Source of the DNA: Gentiana macrophylla
Taxonomy: Eukaryota > Streptophyta > Magnoliopsida > Gentianales > Gentianaceae
Assembly: GCA_026214975.1 (NCBI GenBank)
Contig: CM047808.1
Coordinates: forward strand, 7,243,262 to 7,307,261
DNA length: 64,000 nt
Reading direction: 5' to 3'
This document shows positions 54,246 to 64,000 of this stretch, one piece after another (within the stretch, counting starts at the first letter, position 1; each line of letters opens with the position of its first letter). Below the pieces are notes generated by a model. That model was not told where the DNA came from. It did not search any database and saw nothing but the letters and a program-made list of their open reading frames with translations. The position numbers and the translations under genes are program-made.

Positions 54246-56531
54246 ATGTCTAGTAGTAGCGCAACTGAATCAGATAGGGGTAGCGGTATGCCTTCCCAAT
54301 CCCCAACTCCGGTATCTGTTGCCTCCGATCATCTTCTCCGACGAGATTCCGTTGAACCCACAGCTTCCCCCCTCCTGTCCCTAACCAGCCTAAAAAGCTA
54401 GTAACTAGGATGGATGGGAAAGGTGCAAAAGGGTGTCTCAGTGCACTTTCCTCAGAGGACGTCACCAAGATCTTCCAGAAATACGACATTGCTCGTCCTC
54501 CGCTTGAATCTCGACTTCCATCCGGTAATCATATGTTTGCCGACGAGCCCCCAGAAGGATTTTGTGCTGTCTACGAGGGTCAACTTGCGAGTGGATTAAG
54601 GTTTCCACTCTGCCCAGCTGTCCTCGCGATTCTAAATCATTACGAGATTAGTATTTCTCAGATCGCCCCAAACGGTATCAGAACTCTGATGGGGTTTCTA
54701 ATTGCTTGTCGAGTGGCCCAAGTCTGTTTCAAGGTGCCCTTGTTTCGATATTATTACAAGATAGCCGCGACCCCCGACAAGCTGTGGTTTTCATTCCAGA
54801 GAAGATCCAATCGACGCGAGTTCATAACCGAGGGGCCTTCTTCTCACGGGGAGTGGAAGCCTCGATTTTTCTTTCTCCGTCATGGTCTGGATAACCCTTA
54901 CATAGGGCAGTGGAGGTCGAGGGACGGAAAATAGGACAAGCTCGGGAAGGATCCGGTTCTGCACGAGGCTCGACTCCTGGATGGGCACAAGTTCGAGGTG
55001 TGTACTCGAGACCTGAGTCTCTTGTATCGCCTGGCCAATTTGGAGGAAGCTGGGCCAATACCATACGTGGGTCTCAATGTCCCAGATCACGAGAACCGTA
55101 GGATGTTCCTTATTTGCCTGTCTTTGCATACTTGTCGTTTGTCGTGTTTGATGACTTGTTTTTTTGCTTTGTTCATCGACCAAACTAACTTGTCTTTTTT
55201 GTCTTTGCAGTGGGAAAGTTCTCCAAGGTCGCCGACCCGCCCGGTACCGAGCCAACGGTCATTCTTTGCTCCACCCCTCGGAGGTCGTTTCTACTTACGA
55301 CTTGCCGGTGGATCGAGTCTAGGGACCTTTTGTTTCTCGAGGGGGAAGTGCTTCCCGGTATGAACCTAACCCTGCTGCTTTTGAGTCGACTGTCATGGAG
55401 AGATCGACTGAGTCTGCTCCGACAACCGATACTTTGACAGTCTGATTCGGATCTATTCGAGATGGAGATGAGGAGGAAACTGTCGATCTGACCTCGAACG
55501 TCGAGGTGCAGGCGGAGCGAACAAAGAAAAGGCCAACTGCTGCTGAGCTGGTGAAAGAACAGCTGCGTCAGTCGAAGAGGCCAAAAACTGTCGTGACGCC
55601 CATTGAGTTGGAAGTCGATGTAAACTGGGCTCAGGAAGATTGTGCAGCCTTTGAGGATAAGGCTTTGTCTATGGCGATCCGGAAGTCGAATCGTCTCGTG
55701 AGTCGATCGTACTTTCTTTCCTTACGTATCAACTTTTCTCGAGGCATTTGCCTTGTTTATTTTTTGACATTTCTTTGTGTTTTGTAGAGCAACTACCTCA
55801 GTCGGGAGGTTGCCCGACGGCTGGCCAAGACGGGGGAGTCGGCGGACGAAATCAAGAAGGAGAATGGCAGGCTGCTTCACGACAATATAGCCAAAAGTGC
55901 CGCCCTCTCTGCTGTGGAAACACAATATGACGAATTGAAGCAAGAGTCGGTCGCTGAGCTCAAGAAGCTGCAAGGTAGGTTGGAGGCTGCTGAAGCAAAA
56001 CTGGCCACTACCGAGAAGGAGCTAGACCGACTGAGAGAGGAAAGGCAAGGTCAGGGTAGAGAGCTGCTAAAGCTGGCTCAAGACTATGAGGGGCTGCAGA
56101 AGTGTCAGAAAGCTGCGGACGAAGAAGCAAGGAAGGCTCGCCAAGATCGAGATGCGCTACAGGCTGAATTATATCGAGCGCAGGCGCAAGTCGGAGAGGC
56201 TAAGACCGAGGCCATCATGGAGTATCGCAAGTCATCCAATCTTGAAGATGATCTAGAAGTGATCATGCGAGCTTCGATGATGGGTGGGTATACCCTGGCT
56301 GTGGATCAGATGAAGGAGGTCGTTCCGAGCTTCGACATGTCGACTCTCCAGACGCCTATTTTCTACAATCCTGACTCGGAGAAGTTGTATGATCGGTACT
56401 TCGAGGAATTTCAGCGAGGAGAGTCTTTGGCCATCAAATATGGCGCCTCTAGTTCTCGCTCGCCATCGACCCAACATTTGTCGATCCGATTTCGACACAA
56501 CCGAGCCGACTCGAAGCCGACCCGATCTTGA
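54246..56531 (+). pseudogene. Antisense ORF of Tat-type Gypsy ('putative gypsy type transposon')
   Basis: ATG 54246. Exon 1 (to 55097) carries the 'putative gypsy type transposon' (Transposase_28) domain: 'SGLRFPLCPAVLAILNHYEI', 'QIAPNGIRTLMGFLIAC' and 'WKPRFFFLRHG'. Exon 2 is 55211-55697; exon 3 (55788-56531) is a long coiled coil ('ELKKLQGRLEAAEAKLATTE') ending in a polar tail. Intron borders are GT…CAG and GTGAGT…GTAG, and the first is phase-consistent. Breaks: a 1-nt shift in the C run near 54370, an in-frame TAG at 54932 and a shift in exon 2 near 55400. Such extra ORFs lie antisense between pol and the 3' LTR in Tat-lineage elements; the pol end at 57465 on the minus strand fits. Function unknown. 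Confidence 0.75.
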
Positions 56532-56647
56532 TGTTTTTATATCTTGTTCTTTTGCTATTCGAACTTCTGATTTGTAACTGTATTTATTTTAACTTTGGCT
56601 GGTCTTTTCGACCTGGCCTTGTCGTGTAATTAATTTTATTTTGAATT

Positions 56648-56706
56648 TGACTTGATTTTGCTATCTCTCTTGACTTGATTTTGCTATCTCTCTTGACTTG
56701 AATTTG
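56648..56706. repeat. 23-bp tandem repeat
   Basis: GACTTGATTTTGCTATCTCTCTT occurs twice in direct succession, with a third partial copy. Confidence 0.85.
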
Positions 56707-56971
56707 CTCGTCTTAATGTTTCATAGCCTTTCGCTTGTCGAGCTCCTGGCTCTGCTCGATACTCGCTATTCGCTTTATTTGCTGTACTTGTTGTTCTTGT
56801 TGTTAATGCTGTGCTGCCCCCCAAGTGTATTATGAACCCTTGGTTCTTATTGCACTTGATATCGACTTGCTTGCCTTAGTCTTTTGTCCCTTAGGCTTAT
56901 TTGACCTTTAGGCTAAGCATTTTAATGTGAACTGTTCCTGGTCTTAGATCTTTTTTGCCTCTTAGGCTTTT

Positions 56972-57200
56972 TCGACCATCGACTGGAACAGGTGGCCCGA
57001 CTATGCGAACCGTCCTTTGTCCAGGCCTTTTTCGCCTCTCGGGCTCATTCGGCTTTCGACTGGGACAGGTGGCCCGACTATGCGAACCGTCCTTTGCTTT
57101 AGCCTCGTTCGCCTCTTGGGCTCGTTCGGCTTTCAGCTTGGACCTTTGGCCCGACCCTGCGAACCGTCTCTATGCCTTTGCATTCGTCGCCCATTAGGCT
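56972..57200. repeat. 77-bp tandem repeat, three copies
   Basis: 'GCGAACCGTC' recurs at 57005, 57082 and 57159; each unit includes 'TTCGCCTC', 'GGGCTC(A/G)TTCGGCTTTC' and 'TGGCCCGAC'. It lies in the 3' untranslated region of the Tat-type element. Confidence 0.85.
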
Positions 57201-57464
57201 AACTTTGCTTTGGCTTTATCGAGATGTCCGACCATGGATTTCTCTACTCGTATTCGATTGTTTTGCCTTTAACTTTTCTGTCGCATTGGACTTGTATTGT
57301 TTTGGCTATAAATCCTAACAAACACAAAAAACATCTCGAGAAAACACACTTTTATTAGAATACTCATAAATTGTCACTTAAACTTATTACAAGTTCGATA
57401 CTGAAAAGTAAACAAGTTTGTTGAAGCTTATCTCAAACATAATATTTTCTCAGATTGTTGGCGT

Positions 57465-57632
57465 GCCAATGTCGAGGAATCGTGGTTCCATCTGCTCGAC
57501 CAAGTTGGTAAGACCCTTTAGGGTGGACTTTCAGAATCTGATATGGTCCCTCCCAATTCGGGGTTAGCTTTCCGACTGCTTCCTGTCGACTCGCTTCATT
57601 TTTCCTTAGAACCAGATCGCCAACCTTGAAGT
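57465..57632 (-). pseudogene. Tat-type Gypsy pol, C-terminal end
   Basis: The minus-strand frame reads 'NFKVGDLVLRKNEASRQEAV', 'GKLTPNWEGPYQILKVHPKG' and then a degenerate end. GDLVLRK and WEGPY are the post-integrase block of Tat/Ogre-lineage Gypsy polyproteins. It is cut at 57633 by the Copia LTR; the rest of pol must lie beyond the window. Confidence 0.8.
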
Positions 57633-59472
57633 TGTTAGTAATACCATCCGCAGCGGAAGCGATTTAAAGGATCTAGATCTATATAATACACGTAATAAAA
57701 TAACTAGATCTATATCTACAAGGGGGTTGTAGAACATACCTCTTGGATCTCAAAATCCAAGTTGAAGAACCGCAATAGGATGAACGAAGGAAAGCGTGAA
57801 GAGCACCACGATCTTCCGTAACGTGTGATCCAAGCAACTCCCGGTGGAGGAAATTTCGACTCGAACCCTTCCGATATGCTACCCGGAAAAATCTCCAAGA
57901 TTTTCCCCTTGACTCCCTTGGCCGAAATTTTCCTTCTCCTCTCTAAGAGGTGAAAGTCGAAAATTGTAGTGTGTTTTGGCTTGGGAGAACTCTCTTTATA
58001 TAGGAGAGTAAAACTTAAGCCCCAAGGATTTTATAATTAATACAAAATCAATTATGATAATCCTATTAAATAAAAGATAATCCCATAATATTCTAGAACA
58101 AATCTAGGATAATATTTATCTTTATTTCTTTCCATAAATATTTATCCAATAAATATTTTATGCACATGTCTTATTAATCACAAGAAAACTAATTTCTTGT
58201 TCATTAAACATGCTTGGGGTCGAAAATCATCATCATTGACCTAGTCAATATGATTTATTTCCACACACACAATAATTGGGCCAAGATTATGGAAAATGTC
58301 TTTTCCACATATTTAATTATTTAGCCCAACTAATTTAATAGTCCACTAAACAATTAATTCACATATCGTTTTAATAAAGTCCAACAAGAACTAAATTAAT
58401 ATTATTAGGATTCGACGTCCGAGAATAGCTATGCTATATTAGTGAGGCACGTCGGGGACCATGGACTAATAATCAATGGCTCCGATAAATCAAATAAATA
58501 ATTATAGAATAATTATATTCGATAAATCAATCACAGGAATATGCCACCATAATCCCGTGACTGCACTCCTCCGATTATGAGATTATATTTATCTCCTCAC
58601 GAGAATAATAATAAGCGCCCATTGATATAATCATTACATATGGATTAATCCTCCATAGATATTCATTCTAAATCGGGAAGTTACCGTTAACCTTTTAGAA
58701 CCTCTTATCCTTATTTACCATTAACCCCTAGTGATCAATTAATTCATACAACTCACTTGGTGATCAATCAAGTGTGATATGAACTCGCGCGATCGATCGG
58801 TTTCTAGGATTAACAAATAAGGAATCGTTTATCTACTTCCATAAATGGAAGGAATGGATTCGTATCCGTGATAACACGTACTACTCACTCAATCCAAAGA
58901 TACAATGCCAAGATGGGGTAATTCGGACCACCAGACTTCGAGTGTAATCCTTAACCGTCAAGTCAAACTTCATACTCGATTCAAGCGGTTGATCGTGATC
59001 ACCTCAGATTAAGATATATCCATAAATATGATCATCCATTGATTCGATAAGACTTCTCGACACGGAATTATATCGTGAACTCTAATCAAATCGGTCCAAA
59101 TTACTATATGATATATCTATCATATATAAATGCCCCATTAGGTTCTCTTAACCGAAAGTCCGGATAAGACAATCACACCAAGCGTGTTCTCGGGCGCATT
59201 AATAGCACGTTAAAGGAGAGACCCGATACTCTCGATTAACTTCACTATGGGCCAATTGTATTTTAAGTACATCTTCACTAACTCAATCCTCCTGTGTATA
59301 TAACATACACCGAGTTAAGTGATTACATAAACGATATACTTTAGGGTTTTTCAGTAGTGTAAATACTATTGTCACATCGATGAATATGAGAATAATAAAT
59401 ATGAATAATAACATCATTTCATTTATTAAATAAAACAATTACAAAATTGTCTTTCGGGCATCACACCTAACA
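57633..59472 (-). repeat. Copia 3' LTR (1840 bp)
   Basis: It starts TGTTAGTAATACCATCCGC and ends CACACCTAACA on the plus strand. It closely matches 62910-64000 over the shared part; differences are mostly small indels. Confidence 0.9.
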
Positions 59473-59487
59473 ATCTCCCACTTGCAC
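59473..59487 (-). other. Polypurine tract of the Copia element
   Basis: On the minus strand GTGCAAGTGGGAGAT directly precedes TGTTAGG, the LTR start. Confidence 0.8.
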
Positions 59488-59559
59488 GAAAGCATGTGAT
59501 TAATTGTTTTAGAGCACACCCTATTATTTAAAATACAAACAAACTATCACTCCCACTTG

Positions 59560-60100
59560 CTCTAAAGCAAATGAGACATGTCTCTAATACCTATAGTCTC
59601 CAAGTGTCGACTAAAAGCTTCAATCGACAGCGTCTTGGTGAATGGATCAAAGCAGGATTATCATGGAGGCGATTTTCTTGACGGAAATGTCCCTCTATCG
59701 ACAAAATCGTTGATCACCCAAAGTATTTTCTCTCTATATGCTTCGACTTACTGTGCTTTCGAGGTTCTCTAGAGTTGGCAATGGCCCCATTGTTATCACA
59801 ATAGAGAGTAATAGGATCCTTAGCATTCGGGACAACGCCTAATCCGCTGATGAACTTTCTTAACTAAATCGCTTTAGCCGCCTCCGAGGCCGCTATGAAC
59901 TCGGCTTCCATTGTTGAATCGGTCGTGTCTTTGGATTGCTTTTGGCTTCTCCATTCTATCGCACCGCCACCAAGCGTAAACACCGAACTGCAGGTAGATT
60001 TAGAATCATCTTTGTCTGATGAAAATCGAATCGTGTACCCCGCTAGCTCCAAACTCCCACTCGAATAGACGAGCATATAATTTCGGTTCTCTTCAAATAT
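59560..60100 (-). pseudogene. Copia RNase H
   Basis: The clear segment (60076-59864) reads 'GYTIRFSSDKDDSKSTCSSV' and 'STMEAEFIAASEAAKAI', the Copia RNase H core. Downstream (to about 59560) the frame is broken by indels, but words such as the minus-strand counterpart of 'CDNNGA' and 'RTKH' are recognisable. Confidence 0.8.
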
Positions 60101-60370
60101 TTGATGAGATTCTTTATCTTTTATCAGTCACGGTTGCCCTGGATTTGACCTCGAAAAACGGCCGACTAATCCAACGCCGTAACAAATGTCAGTCTCGTAC
60201 ACCTCATATAGCATACATAAGACTACCAATGGCCGAGGCATATGGCACTCTTCCCATAGCTTTCACCTCTTCAGGGGTTTGAGGCCTCGAGACTTAGATA
60301 GGTAAACGCCGTGACGGGTTGGTAGAAAACCCTTCTTTGCGTTCTCCATATTTGAAGCGTGCAAAGCACC

Positions 60371-61030
60371 TTATCTATATAAGTTGCTTGGGGACAGAGC
60401 TAACATCCTGTTCTTACGATCCCTTATAATTTGGATCCCTAGAACATAACTCGCTTCTCCCAAATCTTTCATTTGGAATTGCGTGGTCAACCAACTTTTC
60501 ACGTCGGACATCATCCCCTTATCGCTGCCAATTAGGAGTATGTCATCAACGCATAACACTAGAAATACAACACTATCTTTGATAACCTTCTTGTACACAC
60601 AAGATTCAAGAAAGTGTTGTTCAAATCATAAGACTTGATCGTGTGATCGAATCTATGATACCAGGAACGAGATGCTTGCTTCAACCCATAAATGGATCTC
60701 GAGCAACTTGCACACCATGTGCTCTCGACCTTCTTCAATAAATCCCTCCGGTTGTTGTGATATAGATTTCCTCGTCAAGAAAGCCGTTGAGAAACGCTGT
60801 CTTAACATCCATTTGCCGATTTCATAATCGGACATGCAAAGAATCGAAAGGAGGATGCGGATGGTTTTCATCATGGCCACAGTGAGAAGGTTTCAGATCG
60901 AGTTAGAGTACATAGACTCCATCTCTTGATTCATTGCGTCAATCCATTTATCCTTATCGTGATCCAAAGAAGGCCTTCTTATAGGTCGGAGGATCATCTT
61001 CCACCCATCGAGGCGACTCACGCTTGCCTC
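60371..61030 (-). pseudogene. Copia reverse transcriptase
   Basis: It contains 'QPEGFIEEGREHMVCKL' (60780-60700) and, after frameshifts, 'VLCVDDILLIGSDKG' and 'MKDLGEASYVLGIQI' (60598-60371). The catalytic box CVDD keeps both Asp residues. Indels near 60600-60650 and 60780 break the frame. Confidence 0.85.
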
Positions 61031-61184
61031 TAAATCCATGCCGCATCGAGCCGGTGGCCGAACCACTCTCGCAGTATGTCCGGGTGGGAACAGAATGTCG
61101 GAAGTGATTGTTGTATTATTAGTGTTGTTTGAGGAACATCAAAGCAGCCACAATAGGCCACGATGTCATCGGAGAGTAATTCCT

Positions 61185-62077
61185 CTAGTACAATTGTACT
61201 TGAGGTCTGTGGTCTTTCATATAACTTTCCTCCAAAAGCGTAGCGTTAGTCGAGACTAGCACTTTGTTATCTTCGGATCGTAAAATAGACCACCACGTGT
61301 ACCTTTTGCATAGCCTACAAACAAACATACTTTCGTGACGTGATTGTAGCTTGGTAGTCTTGTCCATCAAAGACGCAAAGCGTGACAACCCCATATCGCG
61401 GAAGTAGCGAAGGCTTTCGCGATGTCGGACCACATCTCAATGGGTGTCTTTTCGATGCACTTTGACGGCATCGCATTCAAAATGTAGACCGCTTCTAAAG
61501 CATAACCCCAAAAGGATATAGGTAGTGAGGCGTGTAGCTCATCATTGATCTAACCATGTTAATCAATGTCTGTTTTCCTCTCAAAGAACTCCGTTTCTTT
61601 GAGGTGTCTAAGCGCCGAACGTTGGAAACAAATTCCTTTTTCAGCCAAGTAGTCAATGAACTCGAAGATCTAAATACTCACCTCCACGATCCGAGCGGAG
61701 GCATCTCAATGACTTGCCTAGTTGCCTTCGCTTCGCTTGCTTGGAACTCCTTGAACTTTCCAAAAGCCTCGGACTTTCTATGCGGTGAGATAAACATAAC
61801 CGAATCTCGAGTAATCATCAATGAAAGTCACAAAGTACTCAGTATCCGCCTCTAGCTTGTACGTTCATCGGACCACAAAGGTCCGAATGCACTAAGTCTA
61901 GAGTTCCCGTGGCTCTATTACCCTTTGATGAGAAGGGACGCTTAGTCATTTTTCCTCCAGCAACACTCGCAGACAGGCAGTGTGTCAACAGATGACTCAC
62001 CTAAGGCATTAACCTTTTCAAGTCTTTTGAGTCTTTCCAAGGAAATATGGCCAAGCCTTAGATGCCACAAGTATGTT
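61185..62077 (-). pseudogene. Copia integrase, heavily frameshifted
   Basis: Short minus-strand stretches recall the Copia integrase and its C-terminal region: 'MVRHRESLRYF' and 'LCKRYTWW' with counterparts of 'GYP', and near 61950-62060 the GAG-pre-integrase words for 'LGHISLERLKRL'. Frame changes occur every 50-150 bp, so only the order relative to the neighbouring domains makes the call. Confidence 0.6.
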
Positions 62078-62530
62078 TTATCTTCTTTTACTTGAGAAAC
62101 TTTTCGCTTTTTTTGCGAGATCTTTGATGAGCGATTTTAAACATTTCGGTATTAAGTAGGGAGCTTTATGTGGTCTTACAAAATATAAACCATTTTCATT
62201 TATAGTTGAACACAATTCAAAGCCATTCTTTGAAATAACAAATTCACCATTCAAACTTGAAACAGAAAATGATTGTTCAACTAAGGCAGAATAAGAAATC
62301 AAATTTCTCCTGAAATTGGGAATAAAATAAACATTGTCTAAATGCAAAATTCTATTGTTAAAATGCAAGTCCACAGCTCCTAACGCTTTGCTTGAAATGG
62401 CGCCCAAAGTGCCTACTCGCATCACTTGAGAACCCTCTTCCGCCTCTCCTCACTAACTAAGAATGCGCAATGAAGAACATACATGGTTAGTAGCTCCAGA
62501 TCAAGTATCCAAGTGGACACATCTTTAGCT
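62078..62530 (-). pseudogene. Copia protease and GAG-pre-integrase
   Basis: It reads 'LHLDNVYFIPNFRRNLIS' and 'LYFVRPHKAPYL', the segment after Copia protease. Upstream 'DVSTWILDLELLTMYV' is the protease active-site region, but the expected D-T/S-G triad reads D-L-E. Confidence 0.8.
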
Positions 62531-62909
62531 ACATTAAAAGATTCCAAGAATAGTAATTCCAAATTACCTTTCTTATCTTTCCCAGCGACAGCCTTGACTT
62601 TGCCATCTTTCACATCACGAAGGTATTCGGGACAATGGCGTCGCCAATGTCCTACCTCCTTACAGTAAAAGCATTTGCCCTTGGGCTTGGACACAAATCA
62701 ACTTTCTTGGCAGCCTTTTTTCTTCATTGGCTTGGGCACGGGTGCAACACTACCTTCTTCTTCGGTTTCGCTTTAGGCTTGTTTGATGACCTCAAGCCGC
62801 CATATTGGCTTCGACTTTCTTATCCCCTACTTGGACCTTATCTTTCGATAGCAGGCCCTCGTAGATAGTCAGTTCATTCAGCATCTGTGTCATGGTCAAC
62901 TCATATTTG
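62531..62909 (-). pseudogene. Copia gag, C-terminal part with zinc knuckle
   Basis: The knuckle CFYCKEVGHWRRHCP (CX2CX4HX4C) lies at 62670-62626. Upstream (62700-62909) the frame breaks, but words matching the gag end ('MTQMLNELTIYEGLLSKDK' after one indel) are readable right up to the LTR at 62910. Confidence 0.8.
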
Positions 62910-64000
62910 TGTTAGTAATATCATCCGCAGCGGAAGCGATTTAAGGATCTAGATCTATACAATACACGTAATAAAATAACTAGATCTATATCTACAAGGG
63001 GGTTGTAGATCATACCTCTTGGATCTCTAAATCCAAGTTGAAGAACCGCAAAAGGAGGAATGTGAGAAGATGTGAAGAGCACCACGATCTTCCGTACGTG
63101 TGATCCAAGCAATTCCCGGTGGAAGGAATTTTCGACTCGAACCCTTCCGATATGCTACCGGAAAAATCTCCAAGATTTCTCCCACTCTCTCCTTGGCCAA
63201 AATATTTTCTTCTCTCTACTATAGGGAGAAGTCGAAATATGTATTGTGTGTTAAGGCTTGGGAGAACTCTCTTTATATAGGAGAGTAAAACTTAGCCTCC
63301 AAGGATTAAATAATTAAGAGATAATTATTACATTAATCCTTTTTCCAAATAAAAGATAAATATAATATTTATCCCAAACAAATTAGGATAAATAAATATA
63401 TTATCCAATATTCCATGATTTATCATTTAACAAATAAAAAATAAATCACACATTAAATAATTATCCAAGAAAACTAATTCCTTGAATTAATTAAATAACC
63501 ATGCATGCGCACCTTTTTTTTTCTAATCAAGTCATGCGCATCTTTCCATTAGTTTTGACCAATTGGGTCAAAAAGTCAACACACCAATTCGGGCCGAGTC
63601 CACGAAAAATATCTTTTCCGTGTATTTAATTATTTAGTCCAACTAAACAATTAATTCACATATCGTTTTAATAAAGTCCAACAAGAACTAAATTACTATT
63701 ATTAGGATTCGACGTCCGAGAATAGCTATGCTATATTTGAGGCACGCGTCGGGACCATGGACTAATAATCGTGGCTCCGATAAATCAAATAAATAATTAT
63801 ATTCGATAAATCAATCACAGAATATGCCACCATAATCCCGTGATCGCACTCCTCCGATTATAAGATTATATTTATCTCTCACGAGAATAATAATAAGCGT
63901 CCATTGATACAATCATTACATATGGATTAATCCTCCATATATTATTCATTCTAAATCGGAAGTTACCGTTAACCCTTTCGAACCTCTCTATCCTTATTTA
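62910..64000 (-). repeat. Second Copia LTR, cut by the window end
   Basis: It starts TGTTAGTAATATCATCCGC and follows 57633-59472 for its whole visible length, with scattered indels. It abuts gag codons directly, with no primer site or leader. Confidence 0.85.

Larger units (their letters stand above)
57633..64000 (-). mobile_element. Copia element with 1.84 kb LTRs (minus strand, partial)
   Basis: An LTR at 57633-59472 and the start of a second at 62910 flank minus-strand gag, protease, integrase, reverse transcriptase and RNase H in Copia order. The polypurine tract AAGTGGGAGAT (minus strand) precedes the TGTTAGG start at 59472. Many frameshifts break the polyprotein. The element is inserted in the Tat-type pol and runs past the window end. 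Confidence 0.85.

Overview
The window looks like nuclear DNA of a flowering plant. It is AT-rich, has long introns and little coding sequence, and is packed with nested LTR retrotransposons, a LINE and small TIR elements. The only host genes recognised are CC-NB-ARC-LRR (NLR) disease-resistance genes of the potato R1 / 'late blight resistance homolog' type. That gene style, together with the long R1-type N-terminal extension on one of them, suggests an asterid eudicot, perhaps Lamiales; the order is an inference.

Layout. 1-5 kb: Copia and Tekay-like LTR remnants, plus one solo LTR inserted into another of the same superfamily in inverted orientation. 6.8-21 kb: NLR-1 (+). Its CC exon (to 7252) and NB-ARC exon (from 18812) are separated by an 11.6 kb phase-0 intron that holds an old Copia element, a younger Copia inserted in it (9445-17141, duplication GAGAA), a solo LTR inserted in the younger one (10594-12399, duplication GTTCT), a MULE-type MITE (9464-9776) and a CACTA end. 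NLR-1 has no visible start codon and two frameshifts. 21.7-28.9 kb: an unidentified acidic ORF, the 5'-truncated NLR-2 pseudogene (+), decayed minus-strand NLR fragments, a 134-bp tandem repeat and a Copia gag remnant. 28.9-32.9 kb: two direct repeats of about 0.6 kb around an unrecognised 512-aa ORF with three DPGG motifs. 33.1-36.9 kb: NLR-3 (-), an uninterrupted 1251-aa R1-like NLR and the one apparently intact host gene.

37.6-46.6 kb: a coding-free Tekay-type element with two almost complete 1.87 kb LTRs, then a LINE carrying a third solo LTR (44443-46051, duplication CTTGA). 46.6-53 kb: non-coding DNA with Stowaway, Tourist and hAT MITEs and degenerate tandem repeats. 53-57.6 kb: the 3' part of a Tat-lineage Gypsy element on the minus strand, with an antisense, intron-containing 'putative gypsy type transposon' ORF on the plus strand. 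57.6-64 kb: a minus-strand Copia element with 1.84 kb LTRs and a frameshifted polyprotein; it cuts the Tat pol and runs off the window.

The NLR cluster probably arose by duplication and inversion (plus-strand copies on the left, minus-strand on the right, with inverted 3' flanks at 24.5 and 25.5 kb), followed by decay and transposon invasion. Many differences between LTR pairs are clustered 1-3 nt indels, so some apparent frameshifts could be consensus errors. Identity statements are by-eye comparisons within the window; no database search was possible.
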